Positions 36,501 through 48,412 are shown, counted from the first letter of the stretch. The stretch is 64,000 nt of DNA from Psettodes erumei (GCA_016785225.1 JAFBJZ010000512.1:3075001-3139000); one strand, 5' to 3'. The notes: generated by a model not told the origin, from the sequence alone. Translations and numbers: made by a program.

Positions 36501-39500
36501 AGAAGCAGGAAAGCAAGGCACAGTTTGGAGAAGTGCATGATGACATGCCACTCTTTCAAACAGGAGCTGCAGGTATTGATTTAGAAAACCGGCGATGACC
36601 GAAATGTTTGCTCTCCTCACAAATTTATTTCACGATGAAGATCTGGAGGAGAAGAAGGGTCTGTATTCGTCGGCGGAGTGCTGATGCCACCGAAACTTAA
36701 TGTCAGCAAGGCAGTTGTGGGAGATGAAAAATGTACAGTACAGGTTTTTATAGGCTGACCGATGTCGGGAAAAAATCTAAATGCACATTTTCGGACCAAT
36801 ATTGTGACCATGATTCAGAATGCCATTACTGAACTTTGACTACATGTGTTGTTAGTCTACATCAGTATGTCTGTATCAAGCAGGGAAAGTCAACTTTCAC
36901 ACAAATGTGCCTCATTTTCTATTTCAAAATCATAAAAATCTGTGAACGAGCGTTCTCAGGGAAAACCCACGCAGGCACAGGAACACAACTCGACGGTGTT
37001 TTACAGGTTTGAACCCAGAACCTATTGTTGTGAGGGGACAGTGCTATGATTGCCTTATGAATTTATCTTAAATTCATTGTTTGCAGACCAAAAACATAAT
37101 ACATGACACGTGAGAAGCATAAATATACAATCTTATAGTCAAACTTTTGACTCGCATATTGTATTATGTGCACACTCACACTTCTCCGTGTCTCCCGTCT
37201 CTGGCTCTCTTCTAACAGCTGTATCATACTCAGCACATCAAGGCCCAGCACATATAGGATAAACAATGCCACTGTCAAACCCATCACTTGGCTGCGTCCC
37301 CAAATCAATTCCTCACACTCCTCTTGGATTAGCCATGGATGACTTAATTGATTCAGCACAGTCAAGTGATCTTCAAACAAACAGGCTTTTCCAACTTGAA
37401 AAGGGAGTGACTGCCACCAAACCTGAACTCTCTGTAGATGACAAACCATTCCTGTGGGCGACAGGCGTTATTCTTAACAATGGTGGTTGACTTCTGCTGG
37501 AAAGATATCTCCCGCCTGTCCTACATTCCTGTAGACTAGTACATAAAAAGGGGCAAATATAGCGAAGCAGAACTGGCAGTGGGTCATTGCTGCTATTCAC
37601 TAATCGAGAAGTCCGGAAGATAAATTTCCGCGATAATGTATACGCCTTGTGGTTGGCACGTGCCTCCAAGCTGTCAGTGAGAGTGAGACGGAGAGTCTTT
37701 TTAGGGGTTTTCCTGACGTTGCTTTTACACCCCACTTTAATCTTGCCTCGGAGCATCCGGATGACAGACAGAGCGATTAATGCTAGATCTATCAGAGTCC
37801 AGTTAAGCGGCAGCAAATTCTCAGTGGAATTCTTATTGTGCCCAAATGCTGTGGAGGCAGCATTCAGTAATTGTAACTTATTCCCACAAATGCTTCTGAG
37901 CTTGCTGTCGCCCGTGTTCTACTTTCAGCACGTTGGAAAATAATACCTTGATATCGTCGCATTTTGGGGCATGTAACTGTGTTGTCATATCAAGCCACAT
38001 TTCCAGTTTCCCTGGCAAAAGGTAAAAACTTCCTTGAATGGAGTCTGCAACAAGGAGTGAGTGATATGTACCCACATCGTTGTAGAGCATCATCAGACAG
38101 GAAAAAGGGGAAGTGTTTACTGCTCTGCCAGGAGGATGTGCCAGGACAGGTTTGTCCTACAGCAGGCAGACTGCGTGTAGAGACTGCAGAGGGAAGTGGG
38201 AGCAGGATAGAAACCATTGGTGGCTTGGAAACAGCAGCAGTGGAAATGGAAGTGTTTGCAGATGACAAAGCATTGGTTAGATTGACAAAGAGCCAGCAGA
38301 TTTGAAAATGCTTAAAGGGAAATTTCACCAGCTTGGAACACATGTCCAGCCATTTTGGAATGGCTCAGGTGGCTGTCAGAATTCATGAAGCACCAAACCA
38401 CGAAGTCCAACTTTGATAATAATGTAAACAATCATAATTTAGTTTTAGCTCCAAATTTTGTTAGGATGAAGGCAACTTTTTTATTTAAATCTTGTGACCA
38501 TCAGAGGTTTCAAGTGAAGGATGGGACACAAGTGTATGGTGCAGGGCCTTCCAAGCTCCAGCATCATATTTACTGCACGTCATCCTAAAACACTGAAGGT
38601 ATTTCTCCTTATCAAAATGCATTGGTTGAACAAGAGAAATAAATTGTCCGTCCTTCAACAGTCGCACATCCCATCCTCTCACATCCATATCTCTATATCA
38701 CCCCCTGAGGACCGGGGTTTATCATTTCCACTGATGCATAAGAAGGCACATTGAGTATGTTCACAGGTTTGGAGCATTTGTTCCAGAGCGATCACGTGTC
38801 GTCAGTTGTGCTTACGTTCCAGGGTGAAACATGTGATGCTGCCAAATGCACGTCCTGCCTTCAACCCACTGATACTAAAATCTTTTTAATTGTGTATGAA
38901 TTTGGGTTCTCCTTCCTTTTCAGCAAACTCTTTATGCTGCACGGGTTAAAATGTATGAATTATCACTTACAGTTAAAATTCTATGTTTGTAACAATGAAA
39001 TGACTCAAGTCTCTGCAACTAAATACTTTTACTGCAGGTGCAGGTGGCGCATTGGTACGTGTTTACATACTACATTTCATTAGGTAGACTTGTACAGTCT
39101 AATCCAATACAACTGTTTGTATTGAACTATTATAAAATCTCTAAATGCTGTTAAATACTATTTAATTAGTATTTTATGAACAATTAAATACTATTTAGAT
39201 ACATATGCCAATCCTCTCAGTCTTGCAGTGTATAATGTCTAAAAGCAAAAAGCTCAACTGGAACTCTGCTTATATAATTAACTAATAAACATATCGGACC
39301 CATGAATATGAATTTAAATCATCTTTTTTCTAAATTCACTTTAGCAGACATACTTTAGTCACCTGGTTACTGCTAATAAAAAAAAAACAACTAGATATGC
39401 AAACACAGCAGTAAAATGCTATGCAATGCTTTCTATATAATTCTGCAGTCGTGCTAATCAGAGAACACTATTTTCGAAACACACAACCATCTTGTGAATT

Positions 39501-39700
39501 TAAATGGGGCACGGCTGCAAAAAGACTGTCTGTCATATTCACTGTAGGTATAGTCAGCATGTGGAGAGCGCTGATGAATGATGTGCCCTTATAGTGGCAT
39601 TTAAATGATTTACATAAATTGTACATGAGATGTGGCCATATAATTCTGTGCAGTACACTATTCTCAGACCAATTCAAGACTGTTATTACGAGTGTAGATT
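36501..39700. other. spacer, no gene seen
   Basis: Several overlapping open frames of 110-147 codons occur at 37.06-38.34 kb on both strands, but none shows a domain, signal or consistent codon character. At 39153-39174 'aaatacta' and 'tagtattt' form an 8-bp stem with a 6-base loop, and 'taaatactattta' recurs at 39185-39197. Confidence 0.45.
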
Positions 39701-39966
39701 TATGACAGTACAACTTTGCTTTGAATATAAACTCTGGGATGACAAAAATTCAGTGGCGGTGATGTCTCAGAAACAAAATCATGCGAAGTGATAAAATGGC
39801 TAAAATTAAGAGACAGGAGTGCATGGTGTGTACAGATACGGTAGACGCAAAGAAAGAAAGACTTTATGGAAAAATGCAAGTAAAAAGAATCGGGCTGAGA
39901 AATGGAGGTAGAGAGGTGAGAACATGAACATGGGTAGAGAAATGAGTGAGCTAAGGTGCAGAAAGA

Positions 39967-39995
39967 GGGGTGGGTGGGGGTGAAGAGAAGGGGGG
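39967..39995 (+). repeat. G-quadruplex-type motif
   Basis: Four G runs of 4, 3, 5 and 6 with loops of 1, 1 and about 9 bases. The minus strand of the wider 39.8-40.36 kb purine tract gives a 183-codon proline/histidine-rich frame that I do not consider a gene. Confidence 0.65.
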
Positions 39996-40034
39996 TGGTG
40001 GTGGTAGCGGCGGTGGGGTTTAGTGTGAAAGGGG

Positions 40035-40168
40035 TTAATAGCAAAGTGGAGGCTCAGAGCTGATCGAAATGCAGAGCGCGTCCCCCCAGCCCTGTGCTCA
40101 GTGATGAGTTGGAGCTGAGATCTGGTGCCCGCTATAAAGGAGCTCATTGAAAATAATTCAGAGTGACG
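40035..40168. promoter_or_regulatory. candidate CNE
   Basis: An evenly composed island within a purine-rich tract: 'ggggttaatagcaaag', 'gctgatcgaaatgc', 'ctcattgaaaataattc'. Texture-based. Confidence 0.38.
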
Positions 40169-40202
40169 GCTGTGCAGGAAGGGAAACAGGGGAGGAGGTG
40201 GT

Positions 40203-40235
40203 GGGGGTGGTGGGGAGGGAGGAGAGGGAGTGGGG
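40203..40235 (+). repeat. G-quadruplex-type motif
   Basis: At least four G runs of 3-5 with short loops, immediately beside the candidate regulatory island. Confidence 0.7.
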
Positions 40236-40780
40236 ACTGGAGGCGCGGAGGGGGGAGGGCGGCTTGGTCTAGCTATGAAGGGATCTTGATGGAGAGCGAA
40301 AAGGGTAGAGTGGGAAGAAAGAGGGGTGAAGATTGAAAGACGGGGGGAGACAGGCATGGACGACAGCTGATGGGGTGAGAGGGGTCAGAATTATGAAGGA
40401 CTAGGGAAAGTAAAAATAACAATCTGTGTAAAGAAAATGGAGCTGTTTGTGTGGAGAGGTGTATGGTGCCACGGCCAAGAAATTACAGGAATCAGAAGTA
40501 CACGCGCACTTCAAGTCAAACATCAAAGGCCACAACTATTACACTAGAAACACAAAAGTATTGGACAGACAGACAAAAAAAGAAGTCTTGAACCCCAGTC
40601 ATATCATGTAGGATAGAAGATAGCGATGGGAAAGTTTCCCATGTTTACGAATATCAGACAAAAGTCAGCGTCAGTCTTGTGCTGCTGCTTTTCAGTTATT
40701 AGAACACAAGCTGAGGTACAACTGCCATGTTTGAATAAACAACACAGATATAAAGCAAGAAATCACCGCAGAGCTCAGAT

Positions 40781-41002
40781 CTCCACCGAGGCTAAACACA
40801 GCTAATGCTCCTGGAATGTAGTAAATTTTCATCATTGGGGGGGGGAGGTTGGGATCTGAACCAAAATTTAATGGGTTCTTCCTTAGCCCATGCCCCACCA
40901 CCCCATAAAGTTTCAAGAAAATTGGTTTAATGTTTTTGCGCAATCTTGCTAAGAGACAGATAGAGGCCAAAGGCAATCAAAATATAACCTCCTCGGTGGA
41001 GG
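40781..41002 (+). mobile_element. short interspersed element with perfect inverted ends
   Basis: The ends 'ctccaccgagg' (40781-40791) and 'cctcggtggag' (40991-41001) are perfect reverse complements. Inside are words I associate with a widespread fish repeat: 'gatctgaaccaaaattt', 'atgggttcttccttagccca', 'aagtttcaagaaaattgg', 'cgcaatcttgctaa'. It could be a MITE-like element or the 3' end of a LINE-type element. I cannot assign the class without a repeat library. The 94-codon minus-strand frame across it is spurious. Confidence 0.7.
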
Positions 41003-41004
41003 TG

Positions 41005-42375
41005 ACAAATCTTTGCTGCTAAGTACGGACAAAGGCAGGACTTTATTGGTGAGGCTATTCTTCAATCTACTGTAGCCGTGGCAGCAAAGCTTCACCCTAG
41101 AAGGTGAAGGGGTGCAGATGGAGGTCTAAAAGATCTGAAATTTGAGAAGCCCTTAAGGCAGACAGTAAGATTTCAAAATCTCTTTAGAACCACTGTGGAA
41201 ACCAGTGAAGACAGACCAAAGCATCACCAGGGTATGAAGTTTGAGGAGCCGTAAAATGCAGTACAGTGAGGCACAGACTCTTTAGCATCAGCAGCGGCCA
41301 TCTCCATTCAAGACGATCAATTACAGAAGCAAACGCGAGGATTCTGGCCTGTTGCAGCCCAAATCCCTTTCTCACCGTGTACTAAAACCAAGCTCCTTTG
41401 GAAAATCCCTTCCTCAGCACTTTGGCCTACGTGCCAAAGGCTTTGCTCAACTAGACGCCCACAACATCAGCACAGTGCTAAAGGCGGCGCAAGTCACCAC
41501 CTTCCTGTGGCTGTTTGACCACTGCTGTCAACACACACAGATGGGAGTGGGTTATAACCCAGCTGCGAGGTTAAAGTTTACACAGTGCCACCAGTGTGAC
41601 GACAGACATGTCACCACACCACCAAATGACTTGCCTCAGACAAAAAAAAAAAGAGAGAAAGGAACTAAAGATAGAAAAATGGGGAAGACAGGGTGTAGTG
41701 TGGGACGAGTGGGAGCTGTAAGTCATGGCCCCCTCTCAGCAGCCTTACTATATTAACGTGGACCTCTTCAGGACCTCTATTAAACTGTGCAAAGCTCATC
41801 TGAAGGAGCATCTTTTACGCTAACGCCACTGTGTTAAACACACAGGGAGTCTGCGGAGCGGCAGGCGGGGGGGTTAATGGGGCTTGATGCACTGCAGGGG
41901 GGTGAGATGAGGATGGGATGGGTGAAACAGGAAGATGGGGGGTACGGATGGATCATCAGTCCACGGAGCTGTTACCCCTCTACAGTCGTGAGTGTGGCGT
42001 GCATGCTGAGGTGGAAAGAGCTGGAGCAAGGATTTGCATCAGTAGGTTTTGGGCCCTAAAATAAGTCAGGTTTATGACAAGTTGGGTTTTTGTTTCATCA
42101 TTTTTTTAAACACAAAAACAACCTCCTCAGGGTGTGAGCCGAAGAAGAAGTTGATGTAAAATAAGTAATTCTAAAGTCAACTTGCTCGTGTAACATGTCA
42201 ACTATATATGCATAGAGCCGTTTATACAAATAACATGAGGTCACAGACTTTCTTAAGATTTTTGATGATGGGATTTTGAAAAAAGTTCTGTATGACTGAA
42301 AGAGATAATTGCTGAAAATGTTAACCACTCACCATTTATCTCTCTGGTCTCCATCAACTCCTAAGAAAAATATTT
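41005..42375. other. spacer, no gene seen
   Basis: No exon or known repeat. The 134-codon plus-strand frame at 41352-41756 has no recognisable domain. Confidence 0.45.
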
Positions 42376-42379
42376 GGGT

Positions 42380-42846
42380 CTGTTAAGGTGAAACAAGGTG
42401 TGGACAGAGGCAGGCACGGAGTGTGCAGTGCGGGGATTTATTTCACTAAGAAGGTTTACAAAGACAAAATAGGCAATCGGCCGAACTCAAAAGGTGAAGA
42501 ACTGGAGAACGCGGGGAGCTAGAAAACCACCAGGACGGGGACCAAAACATAACACGCAATGGCAGCGCACAGCAGGACAAAGACAGCGGGCAAAAAAGAT
42601 GAACTGATGAAGACAAAGGGAAAGGCCAACACTATACACACACACACACACACACACACACATCAGAGAGGTAGGGACAACAAGAGATAGGTGGAACACA
42701 TTAGGGAGGGGCAAGAAAAGTCAACACAGGAAGTAAAGCAACACAAGACACACTAGGAAATCATTACCAAAATAAAATGGGAAATGAACCAAAACAGAGT
42801 CCAAAACAGAAAACCAAATGAGTCTCTCACAGAGTCTCTGGGGACA
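42380..42846 (-). mobile_element. LTR-like interspersed element, copy 3
   Basis: The minus-oriented third member of the family at 6.14 and 15.38 kb. It shares a 15-base word (42698-42712) with copy 2, a 'gagtctc' palindromic start with copy 1, and an AATAAA signal near 42436 on the minus strand in the expected position. A CA microsatellite at 42636-42662 has expanded inside it, next to the TATA-like segment. Ends are uncertain by about 20 bp. Confidence 0.6.
42636..42662. repeat. (CA)n microsatellite within LTR-like copy 3
   Basis: Uninterrupted CA run. In copy 2 the equivalent place holds only a short TGTGTGTATATAC stretch, so the run probably grew after insertion. Confidence 0.93.
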
Positions 42847-43259
42847 GGGTCTTTAGCTGCTAAATGCTCCACTATGTCCATCAGTCAGTGTCTGACACTT
42901 TCTGTCAGCTGTTTGGTGGAGAGCAGGTGTACAGTGGGTTCATCAAAACAGCTGTTTATTGGGAACTGAAATGCAGAAGCTCCGTATGACTACACTACCT
43001 TGGCCGGCATGATCAGCCGCCTCACGTGACCGCTTTGATACTCCATGTAGTTATTTGTAATATAAAAATGATGAAAGTGATAAGTGCAGATTCACACACA
43101 TCTTTGCACACCTGCGTGTGAGAAAGAGCAGTTGAATGGTTGCAATGGTTGCATGTTTGTAATGCAATTATTCACACTTTTTGGTATACTCGTGGGGAGG
43201 GAAAATTCTTTACATGTAAAAAAAAATACATTTAATAAACAAATGTACAAAAGCTGCTG

Positions 43260-43450
43260 AGGGACAGTGAGGAGAACACATAATTTATCACTTCCCCTCC
43301 GGGCTCAAAGCCATTAACAGACAGGCCAGGTATATCTGTGTTCATTCAGCTGCATGCATTTGAGCCTCTCTGACAAATGAACCATGTTTTCTCTCTAAAC
43401 TGTGAATGCACTCATGAAAAGCACATATTCATAAATCAGTGTACAGTGGT
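43260..43450. promoter_or_regulatory. candidate CNE
   Basis: Evenly composed with 'cataatttatcac', 'agccattaacagac' and 'gctgcatgcatttgagcc'. It marks the left edge of the zone rich in such islands. Confidence 0.38.
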
Positions 43451-43954
43451 GCATTCGCTGGTCAATAGAAACACCATCCGCACGCTTGCACAATGCACGT
43501 ACACCTCGGAATAGATAGTTGAGCCTTGGCTCATTGCTCCGGCCACTTTCTGAACACCACCATGTCTATGATGAGATATCGAGCCGGGGCTTCACACCGC
43601 ACTCTGATTTATAAAAGACCATATCGGAGCACCACTGCCGTCTTCTCTCTGTATTTCACCACAGCAGCTTTTCAACTTTGAGAGGCGAGGGGAATTCACA
43701 AAGGCTGGGTGGAAAAGTGAGGGGTTGTCCAGGGAGTAGGAGCAAAATTTTTTTAAAAAGTGCTTGGAAGTTTGCCGACAAATTTGAACTTGGAGGAAAA
43801 TCAAATCAAATCAAAGACATCTGAATATGCCGAACAACTGACAAGCGGCTTTTGGAAAGAGGTGAAGAAGAGAAGACAGAGAAGGGGGGCTGTGGGGGTG
43901 TTGGACAGAGGATAGTTTGCTCCCATCGCTATCTCCGCGTGGGATCAAATCACA

Positions 43955-44240
43955 GCAGCCGCTCCTCCTTTGCCTTTTTTTCTTTTCGTTTTCCACAGCC
44001 GATCAATTTAAGCGTGGCTTGGAATGCTGCGGTAAACATCGACAGAGTCATTTTCTGGCATATTAATGTTTACATCCAATCAGCAGGATGTGGGGGCGGC
44101 CTAATTAACTCAATCAGCTGGAGGAATGTGCCAGCAAATGAGAGCCCCACCTAGGGACTGCACACAATTGATCATTTCACCTGACTCTCCACTCAATTGT
44201 TTCTTGACAGCACTTCAGAGCACCTGAATTAGCGATGGTG
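43955..44240. promoter_or_regulatory. candidate CNE
   Basis: Contains 'gatcaatttaagcgtgg', 'ggcatattaatgtttac', TAATTA at 44102-44107 and 'acacaattgatcatttc', with no simple repeats. Enhancer-like texture; conservation unmeasured. Confidence 0.47.
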
Positions 44241-44671
44241 CATATGGTGATTTAAAAAAAAAAGAGGCCTTTTATTCTTTTTCCCCCTTCTCATAAAAAT
44301 GTTTGAAAGAGATACTTCCAGCATTGTAATCGACAAATGTAGAGGGAAGAAATAGTTGGCATAAAGCAACAGCAGCAGCACAATAATCTTTTCAGTTATC
44401 CCACCCAGCAGTTTAATTACTTCTGGAAGAGCACAAATGATCAAACTGAATATGTTCTCCATTTTGGAGAAATGATTTATTTCCCTGGCATGAAATTGAT
44501 CAAGAATTGATTTGGGATGGGATGTGAAGGTGGGGTATGGATGATTGCAGACAATCAGCGAGTTACGCCGAAGTAATGCCTTTTTACTGTGAGTTCACCT
44601 ATCAGTTTCTCTCACGCCACAGAGCCAGAAGCTACTGTGTGTGAGGATGTGTGTGTATGTGTTTTGAGGCA

Positions 44672-44698
44672 GGGGAAGAGGGGAGGGAGGGAGGGGAG
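44672..44698 (+). repeat. G-quadruplex-type motif
   Basis: Five G runs of 3-4 separated by one to four bases. A 16-base A run follows at 44729-44744. Confidence 0.75.
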
Positions 44699-44929
44699 GC
44701 GGCAATATCAGACCAAGTCTGGGAAAGGAAAAAAAAAAAAAAAAGTCTGAACCCAAACACAATAATAAAAACCTCGGTGTTATCTTCAACGCTCACAACA
44801 CACACCACCCCTCTGTCTCTTTCCCTGCCCATCTTTCTGTCGTGCTCTCTCACTTCCTCTTCTTCTTTTTTTTCTAAAATAGCCATGCCTCCCTTCCTTA
44901 CCTCCCTCCCTCCCTGCGTATGAAAAATC

Positions 44930-45345
44930 AGCAAATAAAAAGTTACATTAACCCCGCAATGACCTTTCCCACGTAATACACTGCGGCCTGATGGGCCAGC
45001 CCGGGAGCTTCATTGAAAAGCTGTCATTCTCTGCTATCCCAAGCACTGCCTGGGGAACATTTACCGGATAATTAATATATTAAATGCATGAAAAATAGTT
45101 ACACAGGGGCCCCTTTGTCAGCTCTTCCACCGCATGGGGGAAGAGGGATACAGCCTGTGAACCATCAATATACAAGCATCCTACTTCAATGGGCCATCAT
45201 AAAAACTGCTCATAATTTTATGGCTTCATTCACGGCCCCCGCTGTAAAGGAAGGCCATATTTCCTTGTAATTCACTCGAGCTCGCCATGGCTTTTTTATG
45301 ATTTGGCGGTTTTAAGCCGCCGCTGCCGCCGAAATTATTGAGGTG
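44930..45345. promoter_or_regulatory. strong candidate CNE
   Basis: About 400 bp of even composition with no simple repeats. It includes TAATTAAT at 45069-45076, 'aaatgcatgaaaaat', 'ataattttatggcttcatt' and a short GGCGG/CCGCC stem at 45305-45321. It runs directly into a CpG-rich patch. Of all blocks in the window this looks most like a vertebrate ultraconserved enhancer, but the target gene is unknown and conservation is not measured. Confidence 0.52.
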
Positions 45346-45445
45346 CTCCTGGCCCCGGTGTGAAGGACGAGGAGGGGTCAGCGGTGAGCCGAGGCGTGAC
45401 AGAGCGAGACCGAGGGGACGCCGAACACGCGCGTGCTCGCACGCC
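45305..45445. other. CpG-rich patch
   Basis: About 19 CpG dinucleotides in 140 bp, far denser than surrounding DNA. It could be a small CpG island, a methylation-protected regulatory element or an unannotated promoter. No clear TATA box or exon is attached. Confidence 0.6.
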
Positions 45446-45539
45446 ACCTCTGGCTTCCTGCTTCCTTAGCGCTGTTGGCGACATGGCAGCTCTGTTGCTG
45501 CCCTCTCAGTCAGATGCCCTGGATCAGCAGGTTTGAGCT

Positions 45540-46715
45540 CTCCCTTTTGATGGAGTTATGAAATTTGCCACGTCTGCGTTTAAAGCGATGGTTCACCCAT
45601 CTCAAGTCTCAAGTGATTGTAACGGATCACTGTCTACTCTAGATAGTTTTGCTCATTTGCCTTTATCTCACCCTCATCTTATTTTTGCTTCTCTAATGGA
45701 GTTTAGTTTGTGGTCTTGAAAGCATTCAAAAAATAGATTTTAAAGTTCATCAGCAAGATGTCTTTCCTGTGTTGTTTCATTATTGATCCAGAGGTGAAAA
45801 ATAACTGTACATTACACTGTACTGTGTTTGTTTAGAGTTTGCGAGACAGAGGGGTTCTTTTTCTTCTTCTGCAGTTTGTGGAACATTACAGCCAATTTAC
45901 AGTCAGTGAAAAAGTGTTCACGTCTATTTTTTTTTCTGTTTCAGCCGATTCATTCTTCCTTTCGTATTTATGTTTTTGTTTTTAAATGATGAATTAATTT
46001 AATCAAGTCAATCAAGTGCTAATGTTCATCTTTGACTGACTGACAAATGAAAAAAAACCCTGAAAGCGGTTGGTTGATATGTTTTAACTGGATACAGTGA
46101 AATATGAGGACTGGATTTTAATGTTAAGCTCTCATCTCAGGACAGCAGCAGCGTAGCTTTAACTTAAATCAGATGAATGTCTCTCTGTTTGCAATAAAAC
46201 AAAAAAAAAAACCCAAAATAGCATTTGATTTGTGAAAACCTTGAGTTCATGATGTTTGAACACTGCAGACATGCTCCATTTCTGTCTGTTTTTTTGTGTG
46301 ATTAAACAGCAGTGTGCTATTTACATGGGAAATTAACTTGAGGCCACACGATGGCTATTATCCTCCTACAGACACATGAACAAACACGCAGATTTCTGTA
46401 CATGCACAGAGCAGCAGGCGTGCGCGCACACAGCCAAACGCTGGAGCATGTGTTTGCTGGCATGGAGTGCAAACACACACGCACACACACACACTCACAC
46501 ACAAAGTATACTTGCGCACAGAGCATATATTTGCACATTCTTATTGAGAACTGACAGAAATACTGACCCACATGTCATATATACACTTTTCATGCATATT
46601 TGCTGGCAAAGAATGTGCTCCCGCCTATACGAAAGTGGGCATGTTATCTAATTATCACAGTCATAATTAACTGTGCTCTTGTAGAAAAAAAAAAGAGTTA
46701 ACAATGTGTATAATT
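45540..46715. other. AT-rich spacer, no gene seen
   Basis: Includes an imperfect CA tract at about 46470-46502. Nothing else recognised. Confidence 0.5.
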
Positions 46716-46717
46716 GT

Positions 46718-47235
46718 GTGACATTCTGGTGAAGTGAACGCAAACTCTCAATCAATATGGGAGTATTTTACAGCTCTCCTTACTGATTTGTGATTATCCA
46801 AAGAGACACATGACCAGGTTAATGCCTCAGACAGTCTCTGTCAATTTCACATGGCGCACTCCCACATACGTAGTCACGTCTGTGCGCCCATTCGTTACCA
46901 AGAAATATACCCTGGAAGACCCAGAAGTTTATAATAGTCCTATTCATTAAATATTACTCTTGTCAAAAGGGTGCTGCTGGTAGAAGGGCATTTCATTTCC
47001 GATGAAATACAAGCCTGAAGAAAGAGACAGAGATCCTGGAGGAAACCGCATTAATTTTCTGGAGCAAATGCCCCCGATTCTACCAAATGACATTCTGTAC
47101 AGCTAGCATTTTATAATGTGACACAAATGGCATCGAGGTACAATTTAATACCAAAATACTGAGTCAGGAGAGCTTTCCCCGGGACTCAGTGAGGGAAAAT
47201 CAGCGGGCTGGAAGGTCAGGCTAAGACTCAAGTGC
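46718..47235. promoter_or_regulatory. candidate CNE with AP-1-like inverted repeat
   Basis: Evenly composed with 'gcattaattttctgg' around 47049, 'cattttataatgtgac' and an AP-1 consensus TGAGTCA at 47160-47166. 'actgagtc' (47158-47165) and 'gactcagt' (47183-47190) are perfect reverse complements 17 bases apart. Enhancer-like; conservation unmeasured. Confidence 0.45.
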
Positions 47236-47745
47236 TGCTTTATTATTTAAACATGTTAGCTCAGAAGTAACGTACAACCCTAATGATAAAGGCAAGGTTA
47301 AACTGAGCGTGAGAGTGACTGGCAAAAGTCATGTCTATACTGTGTTATTATCCATTTTTATCCAGAGAGACCGGTGGCTCAGTCAGGTGTCTTATTAGAC
47401 AGAGCTTTATGCACAAAAACTATTAGACCAGTCTTTTCTCAGCTTGAATACAGTTAGTCTCAAAGAGAGGAACCACCATAATGTTCTTGTTTTGTACCTG
47501 CTGAGTTGAAACTATCACACATTAGTCTGAAGTATGTATGGACAACGCCTGATGCCCCACTGGTATCAGAATTTTGAGATTCATCTACACTGTTGGGAAT
47601 GAAATTCTGGTAAGGAAATGCATTTTTTTTTCTTTCTTAACTTATTGACTGGCGATCTTCCTCCTTAAGATGAGCACATGTCATGCACAACAACACGAGT
47701 GAACGCAGACAAATGTCGCTTGTTGGTAAAATCACAGGCTGCGTC
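47236..47745. other. spacer, no gene seen
   Basis: No exon or repeat recognised. Confidence 0.5.
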
Positions 47746-47749
47746 ATAC

Positions 47750-48010
47750 ACCACTGAGACAATGTAATCAGGCGGTGTGGCATTTGGAAACAAATCAAAA
47801 TGCACTTTGTTGCTAATGAGAATATTTAGTGACACCAAATGAGCGGTGTTACGCGCTGATTTGACTGGGCTTATGTGAGACAGTCTGACACCACAGTCAG
47901 CCGATGGTTTTACGTCTACTAATCCCAAGTTATAAATGGCATGGCATATTAACTCAGATCTTCCATTCAGGCCAGGATACGATTGGCCTTTGTCACCACT
48001 CAATCCTCTT
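47750..48010. promoter_or_regulatory. candidate CNE
   Basis: Evenly composed with 'gttgctaatgagaatattt', 'gttacgcgctgatttgac' and 'ggcatattaactcag'. It is followed by an A-rich/CAA tract at 48073-48107. Confidence 0.35.
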
Positions 48011-48149
48011 CTCTCTGCTCGAGGGAACCACATTCACACGCTCCCATTTGAAAGAGGAAGAGGAGGGGAGTTTAAAAAAAAAACAACAACAACAACAAAA
48101 AAAACAAGCTGTTGTAGCCAAACTGGTGAGCCAGCATTGTGAGTGTACA

Positions 48150-48412
48150 ATATGGAGTATAGGTGATCCCGGAGAGCTCACACTAAGCAAGCTTAATCCT
48201 GTTGACTGAGAATGTGTACAGGGAGCCATGCCAGCCAGCAATGAGGTGCGGGCGCGCGGAGCGATGGCGGGGGAATTACTCATCATGGCAAGGGTGGTCC
48301 TCCAAAGCATGGGCTGCAGCTGCTGATGGCTGCCAGTGGGCACCAGCGCTGGGACAGGCTTAGCAGTCAGCTGGTTCCCTGCCACAAATCCCCACTCTCA
48401 CTGACTGGAAGT
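48150..48412. promoter_or_regulatory. candidate CNE
   Basis: GC-richer block with 'agcttaatcctgttgac' (a TAATCC core), 'gggaattactcatcatgg' and CpG-rich 'gggcgcgcggagcg'. Enhancer-like texture; conservation unmeasured. Confidence 0.43.

Noticed and set aside
37373..38343. Several overlapping 113-147-codon frames on both strands
   Set aside because: Frames overlap on opposite strands with no domain, no consistent codon character and no clear splice sites bounding one of them.
39806..40357. 183-codon proline-rich open frame, minus strand
   Set aside because: It results from the G/A-rich plus strand; proline, serine and histidine runs mirror GGN repeats, and the frame crosses quadruplex motifs.
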